From NCBI GenBank assembly GCA_002714125.1, contig PAWP01000057.1, positions 9,837 to 22,004 on the forward strand: a stretch of 12,168 bases of DNA, written 5' to 3'. Both the position numbers and the translations under genes were made by a program. Position 1 is the stretch's first letter. Each line of letters opens with the position of its first letter. Under the pieces are notes generated by a model. That model was not told the DNA's origin. It saw only the letters and a list, made by a program, of their open reading frames with translations, and ran no database searches. Shown one piece after another: positions 1 through 8,591 of this stretch. The stretch is from Gammaproteobacteria bacterium (lineage in GTDB: Bacteria; Pseudomonadota; Gammaproteobacteria; Pseudomonadales; Azotimanducaceae_A).

Positions 1-1427
1 GCACGAGCATCATCCCGGATACCCGACGCGCGGGTCCTGGCGTACCGCTCAAGGTCCAGCTCCGACGCCCCGGTGTGAATCATGCGGCGCATCTCATCGT
101 CTACCTGGACTATCTCGTAAATACCCTGACGGCCCCGATAGCCCTCGTGAGCACAGGCATCACAACCGTGGGCCCGGTAAATCGTCGGGCGTTCATCGCC
201 GCTGCCCAGCACCTCTGCCTCATAGTCGTCCGCAGAGTATGGGCTCCGACACGATTTACAGAGTACACGAACCAGTCGCTGGGCCAACAGTCCCACAATA
301 CTATTGGAGAGCAAATAGGGCTGCACACCCATGTTGGCGAGCCGGGTCAGCGCTCCAATTGCCGTGTTTGTGTGAATCGTGGACAACACCAGGTGTCCCG
401 TAAGACTCGCCTGGACCGCTATATCTGCCGTTTCGTAGTCCCGGATCTCACCGACCATCACCACGTCTGGATCCTGTCGCAGTATGGCGCGTAAGCCTTT
501 GGCGAACGTCATATCTGCCTTGGTGTTGACCTGGGTCTGCCCTACACCGTCTACATCGTATTCAATCGGGTCTTCCACTGTGAGGATGTTGCGGCTACGA
601 TCATTGAGCTTGTCGAGACACGCATACAGCGTCGTGGACTTCCCGGAGCCCGTCGGCCCCGTCACCAAAATAATGCCGTGAGGACGGACAACAATTTCTT
701 GCATTCGGTCCAAGTCCGATCTGGCCATGCCTAGGTTGGCCAGATCCCGACGACCCTCCTGTTTATCGAGCAATCGCATGACAACACGTTCGCCGTTCGA
801 GGCCGGAATGGTCGAAACTCGGACATCCACCTCCTTACCGGCCACCCTGACCGAGATACGCCCATCCTGCGGGAGTCGTTTCTCTGCAATGTCCAATCGC
901 GCCATCACCTTGATCCGGGAAACGAGCAGAGGAGCAAGCGCCCGGCGCGGTGTGACCACCTCGCGGAGGACACCATCTACCCTGAAGCGGACCACAAGCC
1001 GCGTCTCGTAGGTCTCAACGTGAATGTCCGAGGCATCCACTTTTACAGCCTGCAGCAACAGGTTGTTGATCAGGCGAATGATCGGTGCGTCATCTTCCTG
1101 CTCTAGCAGATCACTGGTCTCGGGGATAAGTTCGGCGAGGCTTGAGAGGTCCATCTCGTCACCAATACCCTCCATCATCTCCATATCGTCGCCGGTGTCC
1201 TCCTGATACGTACGGGCAAGCTTGGCATCGAAGGCGGCCGCATCCACCTCCGAAAGTGAGAACTCTCCACCGGCAAACCGTCGAACCTCCGCCAGTGCCG
1301 TGACTGGCATGCCACGTTTGAAAACCACGCTGCGGGCGGCCTGGCTTGCATCGGCGGGCAACAGAATGACCCCGTGACGTTTTGCAAACCGGAACGGCAG
1401 CCGGTTCCTAGCTGTGAACTCAATCAT
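1..1427 (-). CDS. gspE: Type II secretion system ATPase GspE (C-terminus cut by window edge)
   Basis: Cytoplasmic hexameric ATPase that powers pseudopilus assembly in the type II secretion system, exporting folded proteins across the outer membrane. Reading the minus strand from the ATG at 1427 gives 475 codons before the window ends. The N-terminal block LPFRFAKRHGV (residues 10-20) and the acidic linker before DDAPIIRLIN (112-121) are GspE-type rather than PilB-type. Walker A is GPTGSGKST (257-265, K263), the Asp box ILTVEDPIEY (281-290), Walker B around DPDVVMVGEIRD (319-330) and the His box TGHLVLSTIHTN (343-354). A zinc-type CxxC pair lies at C390/C393 and C422/C425. Reading stops near the family's SGIRDD segment, so only about 20-30 residues are missing. 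An AGGAG ribosome-binding site (1436-1440) lies 8 nt before the start. Other gsp genes would be expected beyond the left edge, with gspE opening the transcript. Identity is secure; the substrates are unknown. Confidence 0.97.
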   Translation of the reverse strand, partial: MIEFTARNRLPFRFAKRHGVILLPADASQAARSVVFKRGMPVTALAEVRRFAGGEFSLSEVDAAAFDAKLARTYQEDTGDDMEMMEGIGDEMDLSSLAELIPETSDLLEQEDDAPIIRLINNLLLQAVKVDASDIHVETYETRLVVRFRVDGVLREVVTPRRALAPLLVSRIKVMARLDIAEKRLPQDGRISVRVAGKEVDVRVSTIPASNGERVVMRLLDKQEGRRDLANLGMARSDLDRMQEIVVRPHGIILVTGPTGSGKSTTLYACLDKLNDRSRNILTVEDPIEYDVDGVGQTQVNTKADMTFAKGLRAILRQDPDVVMVGEIRDYETADIAVQASLTGHLVLSTIHTNTAIGALTRLANMGVQPYLLSNSIVGLLAQRLVRVLCKSCRSPYSADDYEAEVLGSGDERPTIYRAHGCDACAHEGYRGRQGIYEIVQVDDEMRRMIHTGASELDLERYARTRASGIRDDAR

Positions 1428-1459
1428 GACCGGCTCTCCTAGATATGCTGGTGGCGCTA

Positions 1460-1476
1460 ACGCGCGTTTTGCGCGT
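1460..1476. repeat. Short G+C-rich inverted repeat in the gspE leader
   Basis: ACGCGC (1460-1465) and GCGCGT (1471-1476) are perfect inverted arms around a 5-nt GTTTT spacer. The repeat lies about 33 nt upstream of the gspE start, so it would form a small hairpin in the gspE 5' leader if transcription starts further upstream. The stem is only 6 bp and no T-tract suits a terminator for gspE. It may be a minor leader structure or chance in G+C-rich DNA. Confidence 0.3.
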
Positions 1477-1580
1477 CCTGGCCGCGATGGCGTAGCTAGC
1501 CGCTTGGCAGGGGCGACGGCTTCTCCTACTATAAGTCATGCTGATAAGATATGAGACCACGCATTCAGGCAATTGATAGT

Positions 1581-1611
1581 AGTGAGGTATCGAAACCGTC
1601 GATGACTCACT
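1581..1611. promoter_or_regulatory. 31-bp near-palindrome with LysR-type T-N11-A box (putative operator)
   Basis: Two 13-nt arms, AGTGAGGTATCGA (1581-1593) and TCGATGACTCACT (1599-1611), are inverted copies matching at 11 of 13 positions around the 5-nt spacer AACCG. The core ATCGA-N5-TCGAT is perfect and contains T-N11-A, the consensus for LysR-type regulator recognition sites. It lies in the divergent spacer, 88 nt upstream of the LysR-family gene and about 155 nt upstream of gspE. Such placement is typical of autoregulatory LysR operators. No T-tract follows either arm, so a terminator is unlikely. The palindrome is seen directly; binding by the adjacent regulator is inferred. Confidence 0.55.
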
Positions 1612-1699
1612 CAGTTCTTCAAATAGGTTCAAGCCGACTTTCCCGAGCCAACGAGCTTGTGACAATAGCGCCCGTGCGCGCGGATTCAAGGGCCCCTAG

Positions 1700-2608
1700 A
1701 TGAAACTCAGCGACATCGACCTCAATCTTTTTGTAGTGTTCGACGCCATCTACTCCGAAGGTAATCTCACCCGCGCGGGGGAGATTATCGGCATTACACA
1801 GCCTGCAGTGTCGAACTCGTTATCGCGCCTACGCAATCTGTTTGATGACCCTCTCTTTGTCCGCACTGCTGATGGAATGGTTCCCACGCCTGTTGCACAA
1901 AATATTGTCCGCCCGGTTCGCCAGGCGCTGCGTCACATCCGTGCAAGCGTGCAGGAAGCCGAGAGCTTCTCGCCCGTCGACTCGGACAAGCAATTCCGGG
2001 TCAGCATGACGGACCTGTCCCAGGAGCTGCTATTGCCGGGGCTCGTATCGAGCGTAAAGGCCGCAGCACCGATGGTGGGCATTGATTGTTACCAGGTACG
2101 TCGCAGAGACATGAACATCGAACTGGCGTCAGGCAATGTAGACCTTGCCATAGACATCCCCCTGACCCCCGACCCGCAGATTCGCCAGTCCAAGCTTTTC
2201 TCACACGACCACGTGTGTGTTTACCGACGCGGCCACCCAATTGCCTCTGAAATGCTAAGTCTTAACCGTTACCTGGAACTCGATCACGTGCATGTTTCCA
2301 GTCGACGCGGCGGGCTCGGCCACGTCGACCTCGTGCTGGGCAAAATGAGCCGAAGGCGCAAGATCGCCGTGCGAACCCAGCACTACCTCATCACGCCGCG
2401 GCTCGTTGCTAATACGGATATGGTCCTAACTGCGCCGTCTATGCTCGCAGAGACCATCCGCACAAACTACGACGTTGCAACTCAGGACCTGCCATTTGAG
2501 GTGCCCGCACTCGAAACCTATCTGTACTGGCACGAGAGCACGGACAGTGACCAGGCAAATCAGTGGATGCGAGGCCAAATTCTGCAGCTGGGCGCAACAT
2601 TCCGCTAG
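1700..2608 (+). CDS. LysR-family transcriptional regulator
   Basis: DNA-binding transcription factor of the LysR family, 302 residues, the usual family length. The N-terminal winged helix-turn-helix spans about residues 5-65, with the characteristic LTRAGEIIGITQPAVSNSLS stretch (23-42) followed by LRNLFDDPLFVRTADGMVPT. The remainder (about 95-300) fits the periplasmic-binding-protein-like effector domain. The spacing and the DPLFVRT-type wing resemble the NodD/LeuO-like branch, but the effector cannot be read from sequence. Start: ATG at 1700 with AAGGG (1688-1692) 7 nt upstream. It is divergent from gspE and 241 nt upstream of the pyrB-liu operon on the same strand. Its targets could be itself, gspE or the downstream operon. 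It is not the MerR-type LiuR that usually controls liu genes. Family assignment is firm; its role is not. Confidence 0.93.
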   Translation: MKLSDIDLNLFVVFDAIYSEGNLTRAGEIIGITQPAVSNSLSRLRNLFDDPLFVRTADGMVPTPVAQNIVRPVRQALRHIRASVQEAESFSPVDSDKQFRVSMTDLSQELLLPGLVSSVKAAAPMVGIDCYQVRRRDMNIELASGNVDLAIDIPLTPDPQIRQSKLFSHDHVCVYRRGHPIASEMLSLNRYLELDHVHVSSRRGGLGHVDLVLGKMSRRRKIAVRTQHYLITPRLVANTDMVLTAPSMLAETIRTNYDVATQDLPFEVPALETYLYWHESTDSDQANQWMRGQILQLGATFR

Positions 2609-2734
2609 GAGCCCTGCCGTCAAACACGCCATGGCGCAGCAAGCCTAGATGCGCTCAATGACCTCGCAGATGCAAATCGCATGAAGTCGCCGCGATAGCT
2701 GTACGGGCGGCATCAACCCCGCGGCGCGCATCTG

Positions 2735-2752
2735 GCCCGCCTGGACGCGGGC
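2735..2752. repeat. Small inverted repeat between the LysR gene and pyrB
   Basis: GCCCGC (2735-2740) and GCGGGC (2747-2752) form a perfect 6-bp inverted repeat with a 6-nt loop in the 241-nt spacer between the regulator gene and pyrB. A TTTT run occurs only from 2764, about 11 nt past the stem, so it is a poor intrinsic terminator. A weak promoter-like pair, CTGAAC (2777-2782) and TAGACT (2800-2805) spaced 17 nt, lies downstream and could start the pyrB transcript, but it matches the consensus poorly. I see nothing else convincing in this spacer. Confidence 0.25.
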
Positions 2753-2849
2753 ACGCGAGCGCATTTTGTCCTGGCCCTGAACCCAAAGATTCAGTCCGCT
2801 AGACTGCCCAAGCCCAAGAGGGCCACCGCAACTGAATTGAGGAAAGACG

Positions 2850-3863
2850 ATGGACTTCGTAGGCAATCACATCCTTTCAGTGTCCCAGTTCGATCGTGAC
2901 GATATCGAGCGGGTTTTCGAAGTGGCCGACATTATGCGTCCCTATGCCCACCGTGAGGTGGTGACTCGGGTGCTGCAAGGCGCGATTCTGGGCAACATGT
3001 TTTTTGAGCCATCCACACGCACCCGGGTCAGCTTTGGCTGTGCATTCAACCTGTTGGGTGGTGAGGTGCGGGAAACTACCGAGGTCCGGGCTTCATCCCT
3101 TGCGAAAGGCGAGTCCCTGTTCGATACCGCGAGGGTGTTGTCGGGCTACAGTGACGTTATAGTGATGCGGCACGAGCTCGAAGGGTCCGTACAGGAATTT
3201 GCAAAAGCGTCCAGATGTCCGGTTCTGAATGCAGGCGACGGCTCAAATGAACATCCGAGCCAAGCCTTGCTCGATCTGTATACTATTAAGCGTGAGTTAG
3301 GCACGCATCGAAAGCAGATCGACGGGATGCGCATTACGCTCATTGGCGACCTGAAATACGGCCGTGCTGTGCACTCGTTGGTGCAGCTACTAACCCTCTA
3401 TGCGAATATCCATGTTTCACTTATCTCGGCACCGGAGCTTGCACTCCCTACGAGCTACGTTGACTCGCTCAAGCGCGCGGGGCACGCGGTAATCGAGTCC
3501 GACCGGCTCGTAGAAGGCATTGCCCAGTCAGACATCCTCTACGTTACGCGAACGCAGGAAGAGCGCTTCGGTAGTCAGGCCGAAGCTGACAAATACAAGG
3601 GTATCTACAAAGTCAACCGCGCAATCTACACCGAGTTCTGCGAACCCAATACCGTGATCATGCACCCGTTGCCTCGTGACTCGCGGGAAGACGCGACCGA
3701 TATCGACTCTGATCTCAACGAGAACCCCAATCTCGCTATTTTTCGCCAAACTGACAATGGCGTACTGATCCGGATGGCCCTGTTTGCTCTCATCCTTGAC
3801 GTAGTCAGCCAGATCAACCGGCATTCACGGAAGGTCAATTGGTATACTGCAAAGCGCTTCTGA
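2850..3863 (+). CDS. pyrB: Aspartate carbamoyltransferase catalytic chain (E. coli-class, divergent)
   Basis: Joins carbamoyl phosphate and L-aspartate to make carbamoyl-aspartate, the second step of de novo pyrimidine synthesis, in the cytoplasm. The carbamoyl-phosphate loop STRT is at 55-58. Other active-site residues align with the E. coli enzyme: S82 and K86 of the 80s loop, R107, H135 and Q138 in NEHPSQ, R172 in [11 protein letters not shown]234 and Q236 in TRTQ, and the HPLPR segment at 272-276. Length is 337 residues against about 311 in E. coli, with a basic C-terminal tail. Oddities are Gly63 where most relatives have Glu after SF, and DSRED after HPLPR where relatives have a V-D/N-E type sequence. 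There is no pyrI or pyrC-like partner beside it. Start: ATG with GAGGA 6 nt upstream. The stop is 13 nt before liuA, so it probably heads the operon. It may be a second ATCase rather than the housekeeping one. Confidence 0.9.
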   Translation: MDFVGNHILSVSQFDRDDIERVFEVADIMRPYAHREVVTRVLQGAILGNMFFEPSTRTRVSFGCAFNLLGGEVRETTEVRASSLAKGESLFDTARVLSGYSDVIVMRHELEGSVQEFAKASRCPVLNAGDGSNEHPSQALLDLYTIKRELGTHRKQIDGMRITLIGDLKYGRAVHSLVQLLTLYANIHVSLISAPELALPTSYVDSLKRAGHAVIESDRLVEGIAQSDILYVTRTQEERFGSQAEADKYKGIYKVNRAIYTEFCEPNTVIMHPLPRDSREDATDIDSDLNENPNLAIFRQTDNGVLIRMALFALILDVVSQINRHSRKVNWYTAKRF

Positions 3864-3876
3864 GGGACCGCCCACC

Positions 3877-5040
3877 TTGCCCTACAGCAACCTGAATTTT
3901 GGTCTCGGCGAGACCATCGACTTGCTTCGCGAGTCTGTTGCCCGCTTCGCTGCGGACGAAATCGCCCCGCTTGCCGATGAGATCGACCGCAGCAATACCC
4001 ACCCTCGTGAACTCTGGCGCAAGATGGGCGATCTTGGGCTGCTCGGCATCACGGTGGACGAGGCGCTTGGCGGCGCTGGCATGGGGTACCTCGCGCATGC
4101 GGTTGTTATGGAGGAGATTTCCCGGGCTTCTGCTTCGGTTGGGCTGTCGTATGGCGCCCACTCCAACCTCTGCGTGAATCAGATCTATCGTAACGGAACA
4201 GACACGCAGCAACGCCAGTACCTGCCAGGGCTCATCTCAGGTGAGCACGTTGGCGCACTGGCCATGAGCGAGCACAACGCAGGTTCCGACGTAGTCAGCC
4301 TTTCTCTTCGGGCCGAACAGGACGGCGACACCTACCGCCTGACCGGCTCAAAAATGTGGATCACCAACGGCCCTGACGCGGACACCTACGTCATCTATGC
4401 CTCCACAACCGCAGGCGCGGCGGCGCGTGGTATCACTGCGTTCGTCGTGCCCAGAGACACGCCGGGGTTCACACAGTCGCCGAAGCTCGACAAGCTTGGC
4501 ATGCGAGGTTCGAACACGTGTGAGCTCGTATTCGAAGATGCACCCGTACCCGCGGCCAACATCCTTGGGCGGCGCGACGGCGGAGTTCGTGTGCTCATGA
4601 GCGGTCTCGACTACGAACGGGTGGTATTGGCCGGAGGACCCGTCGGCATCATGCAGGCATGTATGGACGAGGTAGTGCCCTACGTGCACGAGCGCAAGCA
4701 GTTTGGCCAGGCCATCGGCGAGTTTCAGCTGGTACAAGGCAAACTTGCCGACATGTATGCCCGGATGAACGCCTGTCGAGCCTACCTCTACGCCGTGGCG
4801 GCCGCCTGCGATCGTGGCGAAACCACACGCAAAGATGCCGCCGCCGTCATTCTTTACTGCGCTGAAGCCGCAACTCAGACCGCGCTGGATGCAATTCAGC
4901 TATTGGGGGGCAATGGCTACATCAACGACTACCCAACCGGGCGCCTTCTTCGTGATGCCAAACTCTACGAAATTGGTGCCGGCACTTCGGAAATCAGGCG
5001 TATGCTCATCGGTCGCGAACTCTTCGGAGAATCCGCATGA
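3877..5040 (+). CDS. liuA: Isovaleryl-CoA dehydrogenase
   Basis: FAD-dependent acyl-CoA dehydrogenase that converts isovaleryl-CoA to 3-methylcrotonyl-CoA in leucine/isovalerate catabolism, passing electrons to ETF. The 387-residue product has the family signature [11 protein letters not shown] (129-139) and WITNG (161-165). The deciding trait is the catalytic base. Glu247 in [12 protein letters not shown] is the isovaleryl-CoA dehydrogenase position, while the position used by medium-chain enzymes is Ala368 in [11 protein letters not shown]. The start is TTG at 3877; the next in-frame Met is residue 50, inside conserved sequence, and the family N-terminus ([16 protein letters not shown]) begins right after the TTG. 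The ribosome-binding site GAGGG (3862-3866) overlaps the pyrB stop codon, suggesting translational coupling. The gene overlaps liuB by 4 nt. Other short branched-chain dehydrogenases are possible but less likely given the liuB/liuD neighbours. Confidence 0.95.
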   Translation: MPYSNLNFGLGETIDLLRESVARFAADEIAPLADEIDRSNTHPRELWRKMGDLGLLGITVDEALGGAGMGYLAHAVVMEEISRASASVGLSYGAHSNLCVNQIYRNGTDTQQRQYLPGLISGEHVGALAMSEHNAGSDVVSLSLRAEQDGDTYRLTGSKMWITNGPDADTYVIYASTTAGAAARGITAFVVPRDTPGFTQSPKLDKLGMRGSNTCELVFEDAPVPAANILGRRDGGVRVLMSGLDYERVVLAGGPVGIMQACMDEVVPYVHERKQFGQAIGEFQLVQGKLADMYARMNACRAYLYAVAAACDRGETTRKDAAAVILYCAEAATQTALDAIQLLGGNGYINDYPTGRLLRDAKLYEIGAGTSEIRRMLIGRELFGESA

Positions 5041-6644
5041 ATGTCATCCCTTCTCGGGTCAACACTAGAGACGCGGAGTTCGCCGCAAACGAATTGCACA
5101 TGCAAAGCCTCGTGGAAGATCTGCGCGCTACCTTTGGTCAGATCACACAAGGCGGTGGTGAGGGCTCGCGGGAACGCCATCTCGCTCGCGGCAAATTGCT
5201 ACCGCGAGATCGGGTCGCAGGCCTGCTCGATCCTGCCGCCCCATTCCTCGAGCTCTCTCAGCACGCGGCGTTTGGCATGTACGACGATGATGCCCCCGGC
5301 GCGGGCATCATCACTGGCATCGGTACCGTCAACGGTACCGAATGTATGGTTATTGCCAATGACTCCACTGTCAAAGGCGGCACCTACTATCCAATGACGG
5401 TGAAAAAGCACCTGCGTGCCCAGGCAATAGCCGAGGCATGCAACATTCCGTGCATCTATCTGGTCGATTCGGGCGGTGCCAACCTGCCGCACCAGGATGA
5501 GGTATTTGCAGACCGATTTCACTTCGGACGCATCTTCTACAACCAAGCCAACATGTCTGCCCTCGGTATTCCGCAGATTGCTGTGGTCATGGGCTCCTGT
5601 ACAGCCGGAGGCGCCTACGTGCCGGCGATGTCCGATGAAAGCATCATCGTGCGCAACCAAGGCACCATCTTTCTTGCCGGCCCACCGCTCGTTAAAGCCG
5701 CGACGGGCGAGGTGGTCTCAGACGAGTCACTCGGTGGTGGCGACGTGCATACCCGTGTTTCTGGCGTCGCCGATCACCTCGCTGAAAACGATGAGCATGC
5801 GCTTGCAATCGCACGGACCGCGGTTTCCAATCTGAACCACAATAAGCCCACCCAGCTTCGACTACGCGATCCCGCACCACCCCGGTACGACCCACGTGAG
5901 ATCTACGGGATTGTCGGTCCGGACCTCGCTAAACCTTTCGATGTTCGCGAGGTTATTGCACGCCTGGTGGACAACTCGGAACTGGACGAATTCAAACGCA
6001 ACTTCGGCCCGACCCTGGTCTGCGGGTTTGCGCACATCTGGGGTATGCCGGTGGGCATCCTCGCAAACAACGGCATCCTCTTCTCAGAGTCAGCACAGAA
6101 AGGCGCGCATTTTATTGAACTGTGTTGTCAGCGCCACATCCCTCTGCTGTTCCTGCAGAACATCATGGGGTTCATGGTAGGTGAGAAGTACGAGAACGAA
6201 GGGATTGCCAAGCACGGCGCAAAGATGGTGACTGCGGTGGCCTGCGCCAATGTGCCCAAACTCTCGCTCATAATTGGTGGCTCATTTGGTGCTGGCAACT
6301 ACGGTATGTGTGGGCGCGCCTATGATCCGACATTCCTATGGATGTGGCCGAACGCTCGCATCTCCGTGATGGGCGGGCGGCAGGCTGCTGAGGTGCTTGC
6401 AACTATTCGGGGCGACAACCTCGAAGCTCGCGGGAACCCGTGGAGTGACGACGAGGCGGCCGCGTTCAAGGCGCCGATTCTGGATCAATACGAGGCACAG
6501 GGTCATCCCTACTACGCTAGTGCCCGCCTTTGGGATGACGGCATCCTGGACCCTGCGGAGACTCGTACCGCGCTGGCGCTCGGCCTTTCGGCCGCTCTCA
6601 ACCGGCCTATCGAAGACACACGTTTCGGCGTGTTCCGGATGTAA
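5037..6644 (+). CDS. liuB: 3-Methylcrotonyl-CoA carboxylase beta (carboxyltransferase) subunit
   Basis: Carboxyltransferase subunit that moves the carboxyl group from biotin on the alpha subunit (LiuD) to 3-methylcrotonyl-CoA, giving 3-methylglutaconyl-CoA. The product is 535 residues, a normal full length. The N-terminal carboxyltransferase half carries [15 protein letters not shown] (143-157) and [16 protein letters not shown] (186-201). The C-terminal half carries [18 protein letters not shown] (414-431) followed by [15 protein letters not shown]. These blocks match the LiuB/MccB type. Geranyl-CoA carboxylase beta is a close relative and the main alternative, but the neighbouring isovaleryl-CoA dehydrogenase favours methylcrotonyl-CoA. 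Start: the ATG overlaps the liuA TGA in an ATGA junction, with GGAGA (5026-5030) 6 nt upstream, so translation is probably coupled. Its stop is 5 nt before liuD. Confidence 0.96.
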   Translation: MNVIPSRVNTRDAEFAANELHMQSLVEDLRATFGQITQGGGEGSRERHLARGKLLPRDRVAGLLDPAAPFLELSQHAAFGMYDDDAPGAGIITGIGTVNGTECMVIANDSTVKGGTYYPMTVKKHLRAQAIAEACNIPCIYLVDSGGANLPHQDEVFADRFHFGRIFYNQANMSALGIPQIAVVMGSCTAGGAYVPAMSDESIIVRNQGTIFLAGPPLVKAATGEVVSDESLGGGDVHTRVSGVADHLAENDEHALAIARTAVSNLNHNKPTQLRLRDPAPPRYDPREIYGIVGPDLAKPFDVREVIARLVDNSELDEFKRNFGPTLVCGFAHIWGMPVGILANNGILFSESAQKGAHFIELCCQRHIPLLFLQNIMGFMVGEKYENEGIAKHGAKMVTAVACANVPKLSLIIGGSFGAGNYGMCGRAYDPTFLWMWPNARISVMGGRQAAEVLATIRGDNLEARGNPWSDDEAAAFKAPILDQYEAQGHPYYASARLWDDGILDPAETRTALALGLSAALNRPIEDTRFGVFRM

Positions 6645-6649
6645 TCACG

Positions 6650-8563
6650 ATGTTTGAGAAACTCCTGATTTCCAACCGCGGCGAAATCGCGGCACGGATC
6701 GCACGGACCGCCAAACGCCTCGGCGTTGTCAGCGTGGGCGTATGTTCGTCCATAGAGCGTAGCGCGTTGCATGCAAGGGTTGTGGACGAGATCCACGTTA
6801 TTGGAGGTCCCCTACCCGTCGACAGCTACCTCAACATCGATTCAATCATCGAAACAGCTGAGGCTACTGGCTGTCAGGCGATTCACCCTGGGTATGGATT
6901 TCTGTCAGAGAATCCCGAGTTTGCCGAGCGCTGTGCCACTGCTGGTATCGCCTTGCTTGGACCGCCGGCCGATGCCATGCGCGCCATGGCTATAAAAGGC
7001 AAAGCGCGAGACATCATGGCCGCAGCAGGTGTGCCCGTGCTGCCAGGACTGCCGGGCCTCACGGCACTCGACGAGGAGGTCAGCGCCAGCGTCGCAGCGA
7101 TGGGTTATCCCGTGCTGCTAAAACCCGAGGCTGGCGGAGGCGGCAAAGGCATGCACGTTGTGAATACAGTCGACGAGCTGGCTGAACTCTTCGGTGTCGC
7201 GCAGCGGGAGGCCCAAGCCAGTTTTGGCGATTCGACCATCCTCATCGAACGCTACCTCGACGGGCCACGCCATATTGAAGTGCAGGTTTTCGCTGACACC
7301 CAGGGTAACTGTATTTACGTTGGTGAGCGGGACTGCTCCCTACAGCGTCGCCATCAGAAGATCATCGAAGAAGCGCCCGCCCCGCACCTAACGAGTGAAC
7401 TCCGCCACAGTCTTGGGGAAGCAGCGGCACAGGCCGCCAAGGCCATAGGCTATATCGGGGCCGGAACGGTTGAATTCCTGTTGGACGACGCCGGGCACTA
7501 CTATTTCATGGAGATGAACACCCGGCTGCAGGTAGAACATCCTGTTACTGAGGAGGTCACGGGCCTTGATCTGGTGGAGTGGCAGATGCGGGTGGCCGCG
7601 GGCGAGACACTGCCGCTGACCCAGGAGCAAATTGAAACCAGCGGGCACGCGGTCGAAGCACGCATTTACGCTGAAAAACCAGCCGCTGGCTTCCTCCCGG
7701 AGTCGGGCACTATCAGCCACCTAGCTCTGCCTCACGGCGATGGGATTCGCGTCGACAATGGCGTGGCCCAAGGTGACGAAGTGGGTGTCTTTTACGATCC
7801 TATGTTGATGAAGGTCATTGCGCACGGTCTCAATCGAAGCGCGGCACTAACCACTCTGCGCCATGCTTTGGCCGACCTGCAGGTCGCCGGCCTCGGCACC
7901 AACCGGGACTTCCTGCTTGCCATGCTGGAGCGAGAAACCGTACGAAACGGCATGGTGACGACTGACTATCTCGACCAGCAGGGCTTTGACTCCGCAGAGC
8001 TTGTCGGCGCGCAAACGGTTGCCAGTACGCTCGCCATCGCATGGCTGCTGCGCGACGAGCCCGCACCAGCGTTTCGCCTTAACCAGCCCGATCAGGTACT
8101 GATTCGCCTTTATGACAAGGATGAACCGGTTGTCGCAGATGTGCTGGCCAAACACGGCAATCTTATGATTACGCTTGCCGGCCAGACCCGCCTGGTCGCT
8201 GACATCACCCATGACTCCGCGACCATCGACGGAGTCCGGCACACATTCAAAGTGATTACAGACGGTGATGAGATCCACGTGTTCACCTCCGAGGCCACAT
8301 GCACATTGCGCCGTCAGCGCCGCTATGCAGCTGACCTCGGCAGTGAGGCTGGGGTTGCCGCCCCGATGTCCGGCCGTATCATCCGCATTGAGGTTGAACC
8401 GGGCACCAAAGTAGATGCCGGTTCGGCACTCGTCGTCATCGAGGCCATGAAGATGGAGCACACTATCCGCGCGCCGACGGACGGCACAGTGGTCGCGCTG
8501 CGCTGCACAGAGGGAGATATTGTCGACGAGGGTATCGAACTGGTTGAGTTTGAGAATGCCTGA
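6650..8563 (+). CDS. liuD: 3-Methylcrotonyl-CoA carboxylase alpha subunit (biotin carboxylase and biotin carrier)
   Basis: Carboxylates its own biotin using ATP and bicarbonate, then hands the carboxyl to LiuB. The product is 637 residues, slightly shorter than many bacterial homologues. The biotin carboxylase part (about 1-445) opens with FEKLLISNRGEIAARI. It has HPGYGFLSEN (79-88), the ATP-grasp glycine loop KPEAGGGGKGM (158-168), GERDCSLQRRHQKIIEE (225-241) and EMNTRLQVEHPVTE (288-301). A less conserved subunit-interaction region follows (about 450-560). The biotinyl carrier domain is at the end (about 565-635), with EAMKMEH at 598-604 and biotinylated Lys601. Start: ATG 5 nt after the liuB stop; no strong separate ribosome-binding site is obvious, consistent with coupling. 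liuC, normally between liuB and liuD in Pseudomonas, is absent. Confidence 0.96.
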   Translation: MFEKLLISNRGEIAARIARTAKRLGVVSVGVCSSIERSALHARVVDEIHVIGGPLPVDSYLNIDSIIETAEATGCQAIHPGYGFLSENPEFAERCATAGIALLGPPADAMRAMAIKGKARDIMAAAGVPVLPGLPGLTALDEEVSASVAAMGYPVLLKPEAGGGGKGMHVVNTVDELAELFGVAQREAQASFGDSTILIERYLDGPRHIEVQVFADTQGNCIYVGERDCSLQRRHQKIIEEAPAPHLTSELRHSLGEAAAQAAKAIGYIGAGTVEFLLDDAGHYYFMEMNTRLQVEHPVTEEVTGLDLVEWQMRVAAGETLPLTQEQIETSGHAVEARIYAEKPAAGFLPESGTISHLALPHGDGIRVDNGVAQGDEVGVFYDPMLMKVIAHGLNRSAALTTLRHALADLQVAGLGTNRDFLLAMLERETVRNGMVTTDYLDQQGFDSAELVGAQTVASTLAIAWLLRDEPAPAFRLNQPDQVLIRLYDKDEPVVADVLAKHGNLMITLAGQTRLVADITHDSATIDGVRHTFKVITDGDEIHVFTSEATCTLRRQRRYAADLGSEAGVAAPMSGRIIRIEVEPGTKVDAGSALVVIEAMKMEHTIRAPTDGTVVALRCTEGDIVDEGIELVEFENA

Positions 8564-8591
8564 AGCGCAGAACGTATCGGAGTAACCAGCG

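Noticed and set aside
75..494. 139-codon plus-strand open frame at the left edge
   Set aside because: The minus strand here is the conserved C-terminal half of GspE, with its His box and CxxC pairs; the plus frame is a shadow.
1529..1555. TATAAG and ATAAGAT sequences as -10 boxes in the gspE/LysR spacer
   Set aside because: I could not pair either with an acceptable -35 element on either strand, so no promoter is called.
1420..1689. 89-codon minus-strand frame in the gspE/LysR spacer
   Set aside because: No family resemblance and no clear ribosome-binding site; it runs into the gspE start and covers the putative operator.
3877..5040. Loss of the catalytic glutamate in the acyl-CoA dehydrogenase (Ala368 at the medium-chain enzyme position)
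   Set aside because: This is normal for isovaleryl-CoA dehydrogenases, whose base is the upstream Glu, here Glu247; the enzyme is predicted active.
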